64,000 bases of DNA, taken from NCBI GenBank assembly GCA_029948255.1, contig JALIZF010001798.1:124001-188000 (forward strand), written 5' to 3'. Below the pieces are notes generated by a model, which searched no databases, was not told where the DNA came from, and saw only the letters and a program-made list of their open reading frames with translations. The first letter of the stretch is position 1; every line of letters begins with the position of its first letter. The DNA comes from Telmatactis stephensoni. Its lineage: Eukaryota; Cnidaria; Anthozoa; Actiniaria; Isophelliidae. Made by a program: the position numbers and the translations under genes. Positions 33,757-44,958 of the stretch are shown in pieces.

Positions 33757-35048
33757 GTTAAGTAAAAAATAAAAGCCCTCTAAGAGGACATTTGGTTACT
33801 GGTCAAATGATAAATAAACAAGCAAAGCAATTAAACTAAACAAAGAAACCAACAAAAATAAATAGAAAAGAAAGAAAAAATGCTTTCGAGAAAAAAATAA
33901 TTATAATTTTTCTGTCAATATGGAGTCTACGAGAATGATGAAAGTGCTCCAAAAAGTCCTCCAAATTGTATATTACAAAGAAGAAAATGACAAACTAGGC
34001 AAACCACAACTTTCTATTCCTAAACGTTTTGAGGTTACTGAACAAACAGAACAGTCTTTGTAGTCACATCTAGACTCATTGGCTCTTTGTTAAATGACTA
34101 ATTACTCGGGCTTCCATAGGAATGCCCGAGTTATAAATTGGACTTCGTTATTATTATTATCATTATTATTATTATTCTTGTTATTTTCCTCGTTCCGACG
34201 CAAAACGCAGTCTGGCAACTACAGCGCATGCGTACAGATACAAACGCACATGTGTCGAGAGCTATATACTTCATGTCCTATATAGTCGCTTTCACCCAGG
34301 TTTCACTTGAGAAGTGCAATACGAAGTGCAATACGGCATGAAGTATATACCTAAAAGCACATGGTCATCATGAAAATCATGGCAGCTTCCAAGATGGCGC
34401 GGGTAAATATGATTTCTAGTACACTCAAACTACATACAAAAGCACACACCGTTTGCGGTAGACCCACACTAAAAGATGTCGAGCGTTTTCGAAACGGGTC
34501 GAACCTTATGAGAGACTGTGGAGTTTACGAGCGAACATTTACAATTCTTGGTTTACGTCTGGGGTAGGGTATGAAAAATCGAAATTTTTGGTCTGGGATA
34601 AGGTCGAGTTTTGAGGTCCTGGCGGCACGCCCCTGCCCAAGTTGGCGTGGTAGTACTCCCCGGGTTAACGCCGTTCGAAAGTATCATACTGCGCACGCAA
34701 TAATCTGATAGCGAGCTAGCACTTGATTACGCTCACAAGGAACGCCTGGCACTTTTTCGTATGCGTTCAAAAGAAATATCGCAAAGTCCATTGTGACTCC
34801 TACTTTTTTCGTTCTTAAAATGCAGATATACCGAAAATCTTCAACATATGTCAATAAGATATATATATTGAGCGTCAGGTGTAGCGTTCGCTAAATGAAC
34901 TATTTCTTTTAAAGCATAGAAAACTGATTAAAAAACAAAAGCTTGCAGAAGTGAGCCGTATCACTGTGCGCGTTACATACAATGTTATAACAAATTGTAA
35001 CGAAACAAGTTTATTATAATACAACAAAATAGTTGATACAAACAGTAA
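33757..35048. other. No gene seen; (TTA)n run and short palindrome
   Basis: A (TTA)n microsatellite lies at about 34148-34175. ACTCGGGCTTCCATAGGAAT and GCCCGAGT form a short stem at 34105-34132. No supported coding region. Confidence 0.45.
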
Positions 35049-35462
35049 ATGAACGGTAACTTGTCTTAAAACTGAAGAAATAATTTCTTAACATGTTCAT
35101 AAGTAATTGTCCAACATGTTTCAACAGTAAACTTTAAAGTTAAATGGCGGTTTACAATCTTACACGATAATGTCCAAGACATTATAGTTTGCCGTGTTGT
35201 AGAGAAGAGTATGATCAACAAGATTATAAAACTCTCTTCGTAAGATAGCGTGATCCATTATGAACAGTAACTTGCCTTAAAACTGAAGAAATATGTTCTT
35301 AACATGTTTTAATTGTCCAACAAGTTTCAACAGTAAACTTCATAGTTCAATGTTTCAATCTTACATGATAATGTCCAAGACATTATAGTTTGCCGTGTTG
35401 TAGAGAAGAGTATGATCCACGAGACCATAAAGCAACTCTCTTCCTAAGACCGAGTGATCCAT
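35049..35462. repeat. ~210-bp tandem duplication of a gene 3' end
   Basis: 35049-35259 and 35260-35462 are two diverged direct copies. The right copy contains the last ~34 codons of the OB-fold-like gene. The left copy encodes a near-identical peptide ending LYNTANYNVLDII, followed by a stop. The duplication therefore created an extra, unattached 3' end just downstream of the gene. Confidence 0.85.
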
Positions 35463-36627
35463 AGAGGTTACACCAGAATACATCTTTTCGAGTAGAGTAT
35501 GATCAATTTTGAAAACTACTTGTTGTTCGTCCATCTTAATGACTATCTTCGCAGCAACTTTTGTCTGACAGGACTCTGCCTTCATCATGTAGCCACAGTG
35601 TTCACAAATGATCATACCTGTGCATGTTCCTTGGATAATAGCTTTGCTACAATGGACATACTCTAAATACTTAGTTATCTTCTGTATGGATTCAACTTCG
35701 GTTATCTTGAAGGTTTGTTGTTGCTCCAGGTCTTCGCTATTTGTTGGTAGATCGCGTAACAGTTGATCGTCAATAGCTTGAATGGCTGTACGCATAGTGG
35801 TTGCAAGCTTCTTTCTTCCACCCCAGAGTTTGACTTGAACATTGGCGAAGTTATAAACTTGGTATATGCAAATGAAAAGAAATCATGTTAACACTGCATT
35901 TTTTGATATGTTTAAACAATGTAATACCTACCAGTTTTGACGTCCTCAATGTGAGATTCCCAAGTATCTATGGGAATCCTCCCAGATCCATCGTCAGGAA
36001 ACGCTTCCATAAGGCTAAGTTTCTTGCGGGGACTTCCAACTATACGCTGGCCTTTCAAACCAAAAATCTTGCCTTGAACTGTGACAACTTCCCATTCTTT
36101 TGAGTTGTTGAGGATATCTAACACTTTGGTATTTGCTGCTTGAGGTACTGTAGGGGTTTGATGTTGAAATGAATATTCACTTTGTTGGGAGTACTAATGT
36201 TAGTCATGTCATTGACGATAATTTTATTTTTCGCTTGAGTGTAGGTAAAGGAAGTGAGTTTAATGGGAGTGTGTCTTTCTTGACTTTCATGAAGTAAAGG
36301 TCTTTTATGGGTGCTATAGAGCAGGGCCTCGACGTTCTTTGTCGCTGTTTGGAGTAGAAAGGTGCAGTAGTCCATAGTATTTCCCCTGTTTCTTCTGCGA
36401 TTGGATAGGTCGTGAACATATCCGATGGTCGTTGCTTCGAGCAACGCGACTTTCGGCCCGAAACTGTCTCCTGGTGCTTCCCATTTCTGTGCGGACAATG
36501 ACCTTTTGATAGATGTCGCAGGAGATTGTTTATCTGCTGAAGTAGTTGGAGAGATCTTTTTGGGCGATACTGTAGAATTTTTGGAACTTTTGGAACGATC
36601 TGGCGTTGCACCTTTCTGATTAGACAT
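35361..36627 (-). CDS. OB-fold/RPA-like gene, probable frameshift
   Basis: The minus strand has a start ATG at 36627 (MSNQKGATPD) and a basic Ser/Pro-rich leader of about 45 residues. A domain containing KWEAPGDSFGPKVALLEAT and later TPIKLTSFTYTQAKNKIIVN follows, then a second stretch (EWEVVTVQGKIFGLKGQRIV). After an intron (donor at 35932/35931, acceptor at 35858; phase 1 matches), the last exon 35857-35361 has NVQVKLWGGRKKLATTM and a CTGMIICEHCGYM cysteine pair. The beta-rich pattern with a CxxC pair resembles single-strand-DNA-binding RPA70-like OB folds; this is inference. The frame changes between 36165 and 36130 with no adequate intron, so it is either frameshifted or a small intron is missed. 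Confidence 0.5.
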
Positions 36628-36642
36628 TGCAAACCTGAGCAC

Positions 36643-38050
36643 GACAGACGGAGGTTGATGAATAGCAGGTCAAGTTTTATAACACGCTTTTATAGTAGAA
36701 TTTAGGATCTAAAATCCTTGAATTTGATCGGTTTCTTTTCAAACTTACCTCTTAGAAACAGGGTAATCACCTGCAAGATCATGTTATTTCTGATCGGTTT
36801 AAAATATTGTAGAAAACATTGACCAATGAAAATTTGCGATTTTTGATCCTTGATCTGGTGAAGCCTGAAAGCTAGGTAAAATAGTGACTAAAATTTGATT
36901 TTGAAAATAACGTAAACAACGATTGTAGCATTTTGTTTCGCTAACTGAGGTTGTAAGAAAACAAAACTAGTTTTAAAAGCCTGATAAAATTACTTGTGTG
37001 CTTTTTTAGATAGAAACACTTTACGCCTTTTTTTGAATAAAGCATCTTTGTATCATGTTTATGATTACATTAAAAACGAATATTTTCAAACCTTTTTAAC
37101 ATAGCCATGAAGCGTTGAAGACTTCGATATCACAATCGACGAAATTCTTTTGAAGAGAAACTTTTTTAACATGGTACTTTTGTTCTTGAGACGTAGTTGT
37201 CGCAGTTGTTCATTAATAAAAGTCAACAAGTTAATGAAGAATTTTAAGTGGTGTCTGGGACAATTTGAGGAATTTCTCTGTTTTTTGAACTTGCGAATTT
37301 GAACTCGCAAATTAGCTTGGGCTCCCTGTGGTTACTAAAATGCGAGGCCTTGGAAAAATGTCTTGGATAAAAAAATGACAGCAACAGCACTCGGATGCCA
37401 TCTTTGATGGCCCTGGTAATAATAATTCGTGTCATGTAGTCACGTAAACAAAGTTATGAATATAATTTTTTGTATTTCCACTTCCGGTTAATTAATACCC
37501 CACATTGGAATGAATACTAAAAATAATATCGATTGCTTTTATGATATTCCCTTTTTGATCCAGTGCCAGTTTTGTTGAGATCGTAAAGTCCTGTACAATC
37601 AAACTCAAATTTGTCACATCTCACACTGAATATAAAGCGTATTACTATATTCTTAAGAGACATCGACAATTTGCGAAGCTATGTTGACATCTTCGTCAGA
37701 TTTTATGCCTTTCTAACATTCCCAGCATAGAAGCCCGAGTTCACGCAGTTATGCGTCTAGTTAAATTCAAAAATAATTTTCACGTGTATTTCACATCTTT
37801 TTTACATATTATAAATTATAACAATTATAACAACCGCTGTTTAAAAAAGGTAGATATTTCTTAGAATATTTCATATTTTTGTCGTGAAAAATGATTAAAA
37901 TGAGTCAAGTAATCTTCGAGCCAATTCCGTATGTATTTCGTTCTCTTTTCGTGAACAACTTCGGCAAATCGGAATTACTTGCACACTTACACACTTACTT
38001 ACACACACGATGACATAATGGTACTGGCTTGTATACAAGCAAGTAACCAC
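36643..38050. other. No gene seen
   Basis: AT-rich. Near 37720-37745, TTCCCAGCATAGAAGCCCGA resembles, in inverted orientation, the stem at 34105-34132. No supported frame. Confidence 0.45.
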
Positions 38051-38065
38051 AAAAAGAAGGAAAGG

Positions 38066-38215
38066 TGTAACAGAGTGTGAGTATGAGCGGTCCCTGGAGG
38101 GTTGGGCAAGCGCATTTTAGGAGCCCGGCAACTCGCGGATGCGGAGAGAGAGAAAAGTAGAAGCATGCTGGAGATTGTGGAAGCGATGTAAAAAGGACCT
38201 CTTCTCAAAGTTCCT
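38066..38215 (+). mobile_element. Partial LTR with polypurine tract
   Basis: Starts TGTAACAGAGTGTGAG and matches the reverse complement of 47711-47565 with only scattered differences. The purine run AAAAAGAAGGAAAGG (38051-38065) directly precedes it, as a polypurine tract precedes a 3' LTR. The 3' part of the LTR is missing. Confidence 0.8.
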
Positions 38216-38241
38216 CTATTCAGCAATATGTCCACCCTGAT

Positions 38242-38688
38242 TCACCGTGTGGTCAAATACAGGAGCAAACCGAGATGTCGGCCCTGGGGTGCTGGTCTTC
38301 TTACTGGTGAAACTCGATGGCAAGATGAGTGGCGTCTTTGGCCGCGTTGGACTAGCACGACCAAATGAAAAGCTAAGTGGGTTCTTTTCCATTGAGGGTT
38401 CATCCGATCTAGGGTCTCTTCCAAAGAGTTGGTGGTGCCGAGTAGTCGCATCTCTGGGCCCCTCAGAGTCAGTAGGGGATCTGGGGGATTTCCCCTTTCT
38501 GCAGGTTCCAATGGTTCTACACTGAACAGACCAGACTCCTGGAGGGTCATCACTGCCTCTGCCATACTCAAGGGTGTTAAGGCCTGGGTTTGACCTTCTG
38601 AATAGATCCCCAGCGTGGTCCAAAGGTCACGAGTGTTGTTGTCAAAAAAATCAAGATGGCGGACAAATTGTAAACTTGTTGTCTTCAT
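38242..38688 (-). CDS. Hypothetical minus-strand frame beside the LTR
   Basis: An ATG-started frame begins MKTTSLQFVRHLDFF and stays plausible to about 38430. The better-looking continuation then shifts to a second frame (38430-38216) rich in Ser/Pro/Thr (SSFTSKKTSTPGPTSRFAP). AAGATGGCGGAC, a YY1-type site, lies at 38652-38664, inside the first codons. It may be a decayed gag-like or unrelated gene. I do not recognise it. Confidence 0.25.
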   Translation of the reverse strand: MKTTSLQFVRHLDFFDNNTRDLWTTLGIYSEGQTQALTPLSMAEAVMTLQESGLFSVEPLEPAERGNPPDPLLTLRGPEMRLLGTTNSLEETLDRMNPQWKRTHLAFHLVVLVQRGQRRHSSCHRVSPVRRPAPQGRHLGLLLYLTTR

Positions 38689-39456
38689 AGCGATTCAATT
38701 TTGAACTGTTGTTCAAGTCTTTTGCAAAAAGGAAGTACTTGAAAAGATTTCTAATATGTGTTTGAAGGTAACTGTTATTTTTGTATCCATTTGTTCGTAT
38801 TTTCGAGTTTTAGAAGGGTGATTAAAGTACGAGTTCACCTACAAGTTGTAAGATGAAAGCTTTTTGTATTTGATAAGTTCTTCTTATAATTATCTTGAGC
38901 AACTTAATGTCACATGTAAATAAATCAGTACTCACCCAATAGAATGGTTTGCCTTGAGTTAATGTTAGAGTACTAAAAGTGGTAAGATAAAGAGCACAAA
39001 GTATTTTTGCTTTGTATTTTTTACTTTGTATTTTTTACTTTGTGTAAGCTTAATGTTTCCTTTTTCTTCTCCTACATGTACATCGACCTCGAGAATAGCG
39101 AATGCATGGCAATAGGAAATAGAAGATAGCTCATTTGAAAGGTGAGTTCAGAAATATAATATTTATGCATCAATTCTTATAAATGTGATCATGAATATTA
39201 TGTGAACCATGCATGCAAGTATCATAATTTTCATGCCATCTTTAGATTGCTGCCCATTTCTTAAAATATCCAAAATCCTTAATCTGCATGTACATGAATG
39301 ACGTTTTGGCATGTATGCCAATCTTTCTGACAACATTTTTGTTCTATACTTTGGTGTATTTTAATTTTTTGTTGAATATCCATATACAGTAGAGTGCTTT
39401 CACTATGTCTGTGAAATGTCATGAAAGTGATTACTATGTAGGTGCTAGTTATTATA
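38689..39456. other. No gene seen
   Basis: AT-rich, with a short TTTGTATTTTTTAC duplication near 39010-39040. Confidence 0.45.
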
Positions 39457-39600
39457 GGAAAATTCATTGGATGACGAGGGAATTCCACGTTGAATTTCAC
39501 GAGAAAAACGATATCGCACGAGTCACGAAGTGACGAGTGTGATATCGTTTTTTCGAGTGAAATTCAACGTGGAATTCCCGAGTCATCCAATGAATTTTCC
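39457..39600. repeat. 144-bp near-perfect palindrome
   Basis: GGAAAATTCATTGGATGACG at 39457 is the reverse complement of the end at 39600. The arms, over 60 bp each, pair almost without mismatch around a centre near 39528 (AGTCACGAAGTGACGA). It is a strong cruciform or hairpin former and probably a MITE end or a complete small foldback element. Confidence 0.85.
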
Positions 39601-40414
39601 TTGAATCCCATAGCTGACATGAAAAAATAAATAAAGCCAATTTTGTCCATTTTTTCAAAGCGCATGGCAAGCCATTCAAGAGCGAGTACACAAAAATAGC
39701 CAGCGAATGAGAATGAAGCAGGTGTATTTGAGGAACAAAATTATTGTCAAACTGCTGGAAAATTTCCTTTATTTGGCTGCATTTGGAACTGAAAACCATG
39801 TCGACATTGTCCTGGAGGAATGTCGATCTCATGAATAGCAAAACAACACTTGTTCGTCCCGGGAAAAATGGTCAGTCTGGAGCATTTCATTGACACTGCG
39901 AAAAAGTAAGTGAAGTAAAGTCGAAAATTTTGTTCCCCTAACTATCAAAAGCTTGCTATTCAGACATGATAATAGTTTTCTATTCTTGCTGGTTTTTTGG
40001 TTATGTTTTGAATGCCTTTTTACCGGTGTTTTTTGGATAATTCGTTCTGACAACTCAAAACAAATCGCTCAAACAAATCTATTGGACTGTGTATTTCTGT
40101 TGTTTTGTTTTCAAAAACATCTATGACTGCATCCGGATATAATCTATTCTTTATGTTTTGAAATATAAAGTGATAATTTTTTCCTACTGAAAGGATAAAA
40201 GTAATGTCGAAGTTGTCGAAAAACACCAGACCACGATGGACTTCAAACACTCGCTTTTCATATTATGTACTAGGCATAAAAATGTCCTTTTGCTATTAGT
40301 TATTGCGTCTTTTTCTTTGCTTGTTTTCTCATGATAATTTTTGGCAGCTATTGAAGTTTGTTTTTGAACTATTTTAAATCAAGTTTCGCCAAAAACAAAA
40401 AGAAGAAACACAGC

Positions 40415-40671
40415 AATCGCCGGGCTACATGTGTAAGTATGCAATTCCATGCTGAATTCTCCCTCCATGTTTTACCATCAATATCTTTGGAAAAATATTT
40501 TCCTTTCTCTTGAAAGCAGTTGAATCTTTTTTATTGGCTTGTGTTTTCATTTTATATTAAACTACCAAAAATAATTATTTTTCAAACATCGATTACGAGA
40601 AGGAAAAGGAATCAAAACGGTTGCGGGCTGCCTGTGTAATTATGCAATTCCATGCTGAATTCTCACTCCTC
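40415..40671. repeat. Direct repeat pair, ~46 bp
   Basis: TATGCAATTCCATGCTGAAT with flanking CGGGCT...GTGTAA occurs near 40419-40465 and again near 40625-40670, with about 200 bp between starts. The second is followed by text (GTGAGCTATGGGG) reminiscent of the flank of the palindrome at 39600, so both may belong to one larger decayed element. Confidence 0.6.
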
Positions 40672-41120
40672 GATGGACTTGATAGCCAATCAGCGCGCGA
40701 ATTTCGTGTGAGCTATGGGGTTCTAACTAGAAGTCACTATCATTGAGCTGAAGCATCAATCAAAATATAAGAAGCTTTACACGGTACTTCATTTACGAAA
40801 GATATTATTCCTTAGTTGTTTTCTTAAATGCAATTAAAGTAAATACATGTTACGTTCTAATTCACTTCGTTCATTTCGAATATATTAAAGTAATAACAAC
40901 AGACGTAGTTGTATATGGTAGGTTCGCTTGCGGACCATTATATAGTATAACTTAAGCGTTTGACCGTATCTGTAAGTGATCTGCGCATATATATATATTT
41001 CCAATTTATTAAGTATCATTTACTATTACATATATCAAATCAAGCACTTTACCTTAACTATGATTTATGTACGAGTTAATTATTATCACCAATAAATAAT
41101 GGTCCGCAAGCAAACCTACC

Positions 41121-42590
41121 TAGGCAGCTGGCAGCTGCCTGGTTGTCTGTGTACCATTTCACGTGTGAATATTCGAGTAACTTACTAAATGCCTCCAGTG
41201 AAAAACTTATAGCCGATAATTCTCTCCACGTGGAGCTTTTTTCTCTATCTTCTTCTTTCCATGATTCGTGGCTAATATGTGTCTTATCTAGAGTAAGCTT
41301 GGCCCCACAGCCAGTGGAACTTGCGTCGGAGTAAACGAAACAGTGGGGTTTTTTGACTAAAAAGCAATCTCTTGCCTTTAGTGAGCTTAGGTGGCTTTTC
41401 CAGAATGAGATTTCGTCTAAACAATAAGTGTCTAATTCTAAGGCTTAATCCCAATGCTCTGCGCAAGCTATCGTGAGGCAACAGTGTCTAGTCATTATAC
41501 GTGTAACGTTTCCTGCTACTGGACCTATAGAGATAATCTGTCCTGTGAATGCGGCCAAGCGTCTAGCAGTGAGCGTCGAGTCGTGTTTGGTCATGTTATC
41601 TATTGTTGTGAGGATTTTGTTGATTCTCGAGCTAGTGATTTCCATTGTACCCTGGGCTGAGTCCCAAACTAAGCCCAGCCATGTTAATCTCTGAGTAGGG
41701 TCCCAGGTGGATTTTTCATCATTTGTTATAAAACCCGCGGCGTTCAAATCGTTTTTGATTTTTACGGCCAAATTACATGCTGATTCGTAAGAGTTCTCTG
41801 TGAGCCAACCGTCGTCGAGGAAAAGCGCAATACAAATCCCTTGGTGTCGCCAGTGTTTTACAAGTGGTTTTAATGATTTCGTGAATATGTGGGGAGCTGT
41901 AGATAGGCCAAATGGAAGAACTGTAAATACATAGAACTTAGTTTCCTGGTTTTCAGATTGCCATGCGAAGCCTAGGTAAGTTTGGTCATTTGGTGCAATT
42001 TCAATGTGGTGATACCCACTTTTTAAATCAAATGAGAGCATGTACGAATCTTTAGCAAAATAGCTCATTGCCACTTTCCAATCGTCATATTTTATACGTA
42101 GTTTTTGGAGTGTTTTGTTAACGTGCCTTAAGTCTAAAATGAGCCTTTTCTTCCCGTTTGATTGCACTGAAACTGAGAGGGGATTGATTACCAGTGGAGG
42201 TTCCCGTACTTCGATGACGCGGTCAGATTGTAACAGTTCTTCTATCGCTTCATGAACAAATTTCTGATGGACGAGTGCGGAATTGTTGTTTTTAAGCTGG
42301 ATAGGTTCAGGGGGCAAGTGTGTGAAAGGCAATCTGTATCCATGTTCTACAACGTCTAAAATGTATCTTGAAGCCCCTATGGTTTTCCAAAACTCTAAGT
42401 TATTTTTAAGATTCCCTTTGACTTGGGGAATATTGTGTCCATTACATTCGTATTCAAATGAATCTTCTAATAAATGTACCTGTGATAATAAATCGCGGTC
42501 TATCAAATCCTTATTTGCTTGATCCGGGGTGTGCGTAGGTGGAGGTCTTGTAGGTATAGTTGCCATAGGTTGGTTTTGTTGGACATCTGT
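41121..42590 (-). pseudogene. Reverse transcriptase-RNase H of DIRS-like element
   Basis: The frame from 42566 carries RT blocks KKRLILDLRHVNKTLQKL, FDLKSGYHHIEIA, VLPFGLSTAPHIFTK and the catalytic box ALFLDDGWL. A TAA at 41445 interrupts it. Beyond the stop, RNase H motifs follow in a shifted frame (YSDASSTGCGAKL, STWRELSAISF, WYTDNQAAA) to 41121, where the inverted B-tip repeat cuts the sequence. The upstream part overlaps the zinc-knuckle frame by a minus-one shift, as in gag/pol arrangements. Confidence 0.75.
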
Positions 42591-42599
42591 TGACTTTCC

Positions 42600-43823
42600 A
42601 GCAGTCTTTTGCCCAGTGGCCGATACGCATGCATCTGTAACATCTTGCGGCGTCCATCCTGTCTTCTTTATAGCCTAAAAAAGAGATAATGAGAGCAGTA
42701 TCTAGGAATTTTTTATTTGTATTTTTTTTTTATTATTATTATTAATTCAATCCAGTCATATTTTAATGGGCTCTTTATGGGTTGTTAATCTTGTCTAATC
42801 CTATCTAGTACCCTATAGTCTAAGCCGCTGCCGTCGGGTGGGAGGGCGGGAAAGTAAACCTCTAGAGTTATTAGGATGCTGGTCCACAAGCGTGAGTGAG
42901 GCGTAATTGCGAAATTTCCGCTTAAGTAATGAACGAGGACCCCAGGGAATAGCGCACGTGCCGCGGTAAAGAATGCTTATCTAACTCTTCATACCGAAGC
43001 AAAATACATTTACGTTCTAATTCACTTCGTTCAAACAAACGTAAAATATTTATCTGCTATATTTCGAAGATATTAAAGTAATAACAGACGTAGTTGTATA
43101 TGGTAGGTTCGCTTGCGGACCATTACTCTGAGAATTCACAAAGTAGTCAGGTTCTGAGTGAGAATACATTTTAAGTACCAGATCGTGAGCAATCGTCTTC
43201 TAAGTAATTGTTTATAATCTGTACTAAAATCTCTTAAGTATTGAGAACAAACTTTTCTTACCTCGAAAAAGCCGCTTTTCCGATTCACCAGTGTATCATG
43301 GTCTCTTAGCCAGCCTAGAGCTCTTAGAATGTTCATCCTTTCTTTTCTCGGCGACGGCCTTCCTAGCCTTCTTTAACTTCTTGTCGTCTTCAGAATCCGA
43401 TGCCAGCTCATCTGACAAATATTCATCAACTACCTTCCATCCATCTCTCGGTTCCTTATCCGCTATCTTGATAGGTTTCTGCCTTCTCTTGATCTTGTCG
43501 ATGCCTTCTTTAGCAAAGGACTCTATGTTATCCTTATCGTCTGATTCGAAGACTCTGCAGAATAAATCTTCTAACTCCGCGTTGAATTCGAACTGCTTTT
43601 GGTTTCCTTTACTCTTCAGTTTAGATGCCTGTTTGTCGACTTTGGCCTTCTCTTGGTATCTTTTATCTTTGTCTTCCAATTTATCTTCCAAATAAGACTT
43701 TAGCAATGATAGGACTTCTTCTGGGGAACTTGTCTTGGTCTTAGATGTGTGGGCCGAGGACCTTCTGGATCTCTTAGTGGAAATCTGGGGTTGTCTCTCG
43801 AGGTCTTGTTCTTCTTCAGCCAT
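42600..43823 (-). pseudogene. Gag-like ORF with intron and CCHC zinc knuckle
   Basis: Exon 43823-43262 encodes a charged, Lys/Glu-rich protein beginning MAEEEQDLERQPQ. A TGA at 43296-43298 interrupts it just before a good donor (TTCGAG then GTAAGA). An acceptor (CTTTTTTAG) at 42675 leads in the matching phase to a zinc knuckle CYRCMRIGHWAKDC near 42640-42600. The intron contains one copy of repeat block B. Apart from the stop, the gag frame is continuous across the intron, and the pol frame starts in an overlapping frame. Confidence 0.6.
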
Positions 43824-43885
43824 CTTGATAGTACACGGTACTTCATTTACAAAAGATATTCCTTAGTTGTTTTCTTAATAGTGAC

Positions 43886-44958
43886 TAATAGTTACTAACT
43901 AGCATCCGCATTGTATAATTTATAGCCACTTTGATGACAGATATGCATTGTAGTGCTAGCACTCTACAATATTTTTGTTCAGTATTTAATGAATGCATGA
44001 ACTGTATCCACCTACATACTTATATTTATTCATATTTACATATCTTAAATAATTGGCTGTGCAAAAAAATATTAGTTATGTTCACTTAACATTACATGTA
44101 AATTTACAGCATGCATGCATGAGCTATGCATGTGTCTACTTAGTCTATCTTAAATAAGTACTGTGAAATGCAATCAAAGTAAATACATGTAGTATTTATC
44201 AATCAGAATTAACTGACTACTTGTTTGTCACTGAACCAGAACACTGAGTATGAAATAAATTAAGGTAATCCTGTTCATTAACATACACTATAAGTAAGAA
44301 ATGCTACTTTTTATTTTGTTTCATGTTCCAAGTGCATTTACTCTATGAGACTATATACATTGTGTTGCGAACAATACGAATATTTTAGAAAAATGATAAC
44401 AAAAGGACAAAAAAACCCAAAACATTTAATCACAAAAATATGTACCAACATATATACCTATATATCTAATAAATGGAGTACAAGAGTGCAAAAATGTGTG
44501 AACCAAAACACATTGTTATATACATTATCTTAAATAATTGGATGTAAAAAATTGTTTGTTCAAGTAACATTTAAATTATATTTACAGTAAAATAAAGCTT
44601 CAATTTGGTTTTGAACCAGTTCAATTTATTCTGAACCAGTTAACTTAAAGGATACTTAAATTAAAAGTTAAAAGTTATGGAATTAGTGTTTTGTTCTAGA
44701 ATAAGTTTTTTTAAATCTAAGGTGTTAGAGTGGTTTTCATAAACTCGTGAAAAAAGTGTAAAAATCAGAGTGTACTACTGAATCATATAGCCATGTACAA
44801 AAACAATAGAGCAAAGTTTGATAATGATAGATATGTGAAAGCGTGTTTCATGGGTTTCTGAAAACACTCTATAGATGTACAGTTATTTTCCTTTATGTAA
44901 GTAGTTGATTGGCAATTTTTTTTCTTTTAAGAAGTTCTTGGATGATTTTGTCAATTTG
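43886..44958. other. No gene seen; AT-rich
   Basis: AT-rich sequence with short frames only. TGCAATCAAAGTAAATACAT at 44168 matches the segment that joins repeat blocks A and B at 40831, so the right end of the DIRS-like element may be split here. Confidence 0.45.

Larger units (their letters stand above)
40778..43885 (-). mobile_element. DIRS-type retroelement with interspersed direct repeats
   Basis: A gag-like exon and an RT/RNase H region are bordered by repeated blocks. Block A (ACTTCATTTAC...TTAGTTGTTTTCTTA) occurs at 40778-40830 and at 43836-43880. Block B (ACGTTCTAATTCACTTCGTT to TTCGCTTGCGGACCATTA) occurs at 40856-40943 and again inside the gag-pol intron at 43011-43127. A third, inverted copy of the B tip lies at 41098-41121. 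Such dispersed non-LTR-like repeats recall DIRS/Ngaro elements. No tyrosine recombinase is visible, so the 3' part is lost. Confidence 0.6.

Noticed and set aside
40917..41121. Independent MITE bounded by GGTAGGTTCGCTTGCGGACC
   Set aside because: One boundary copy is part of a longer direct repeat (block B) that also occurs at 43011-43127, so the sequence was treated as part of the DIRS-like element.
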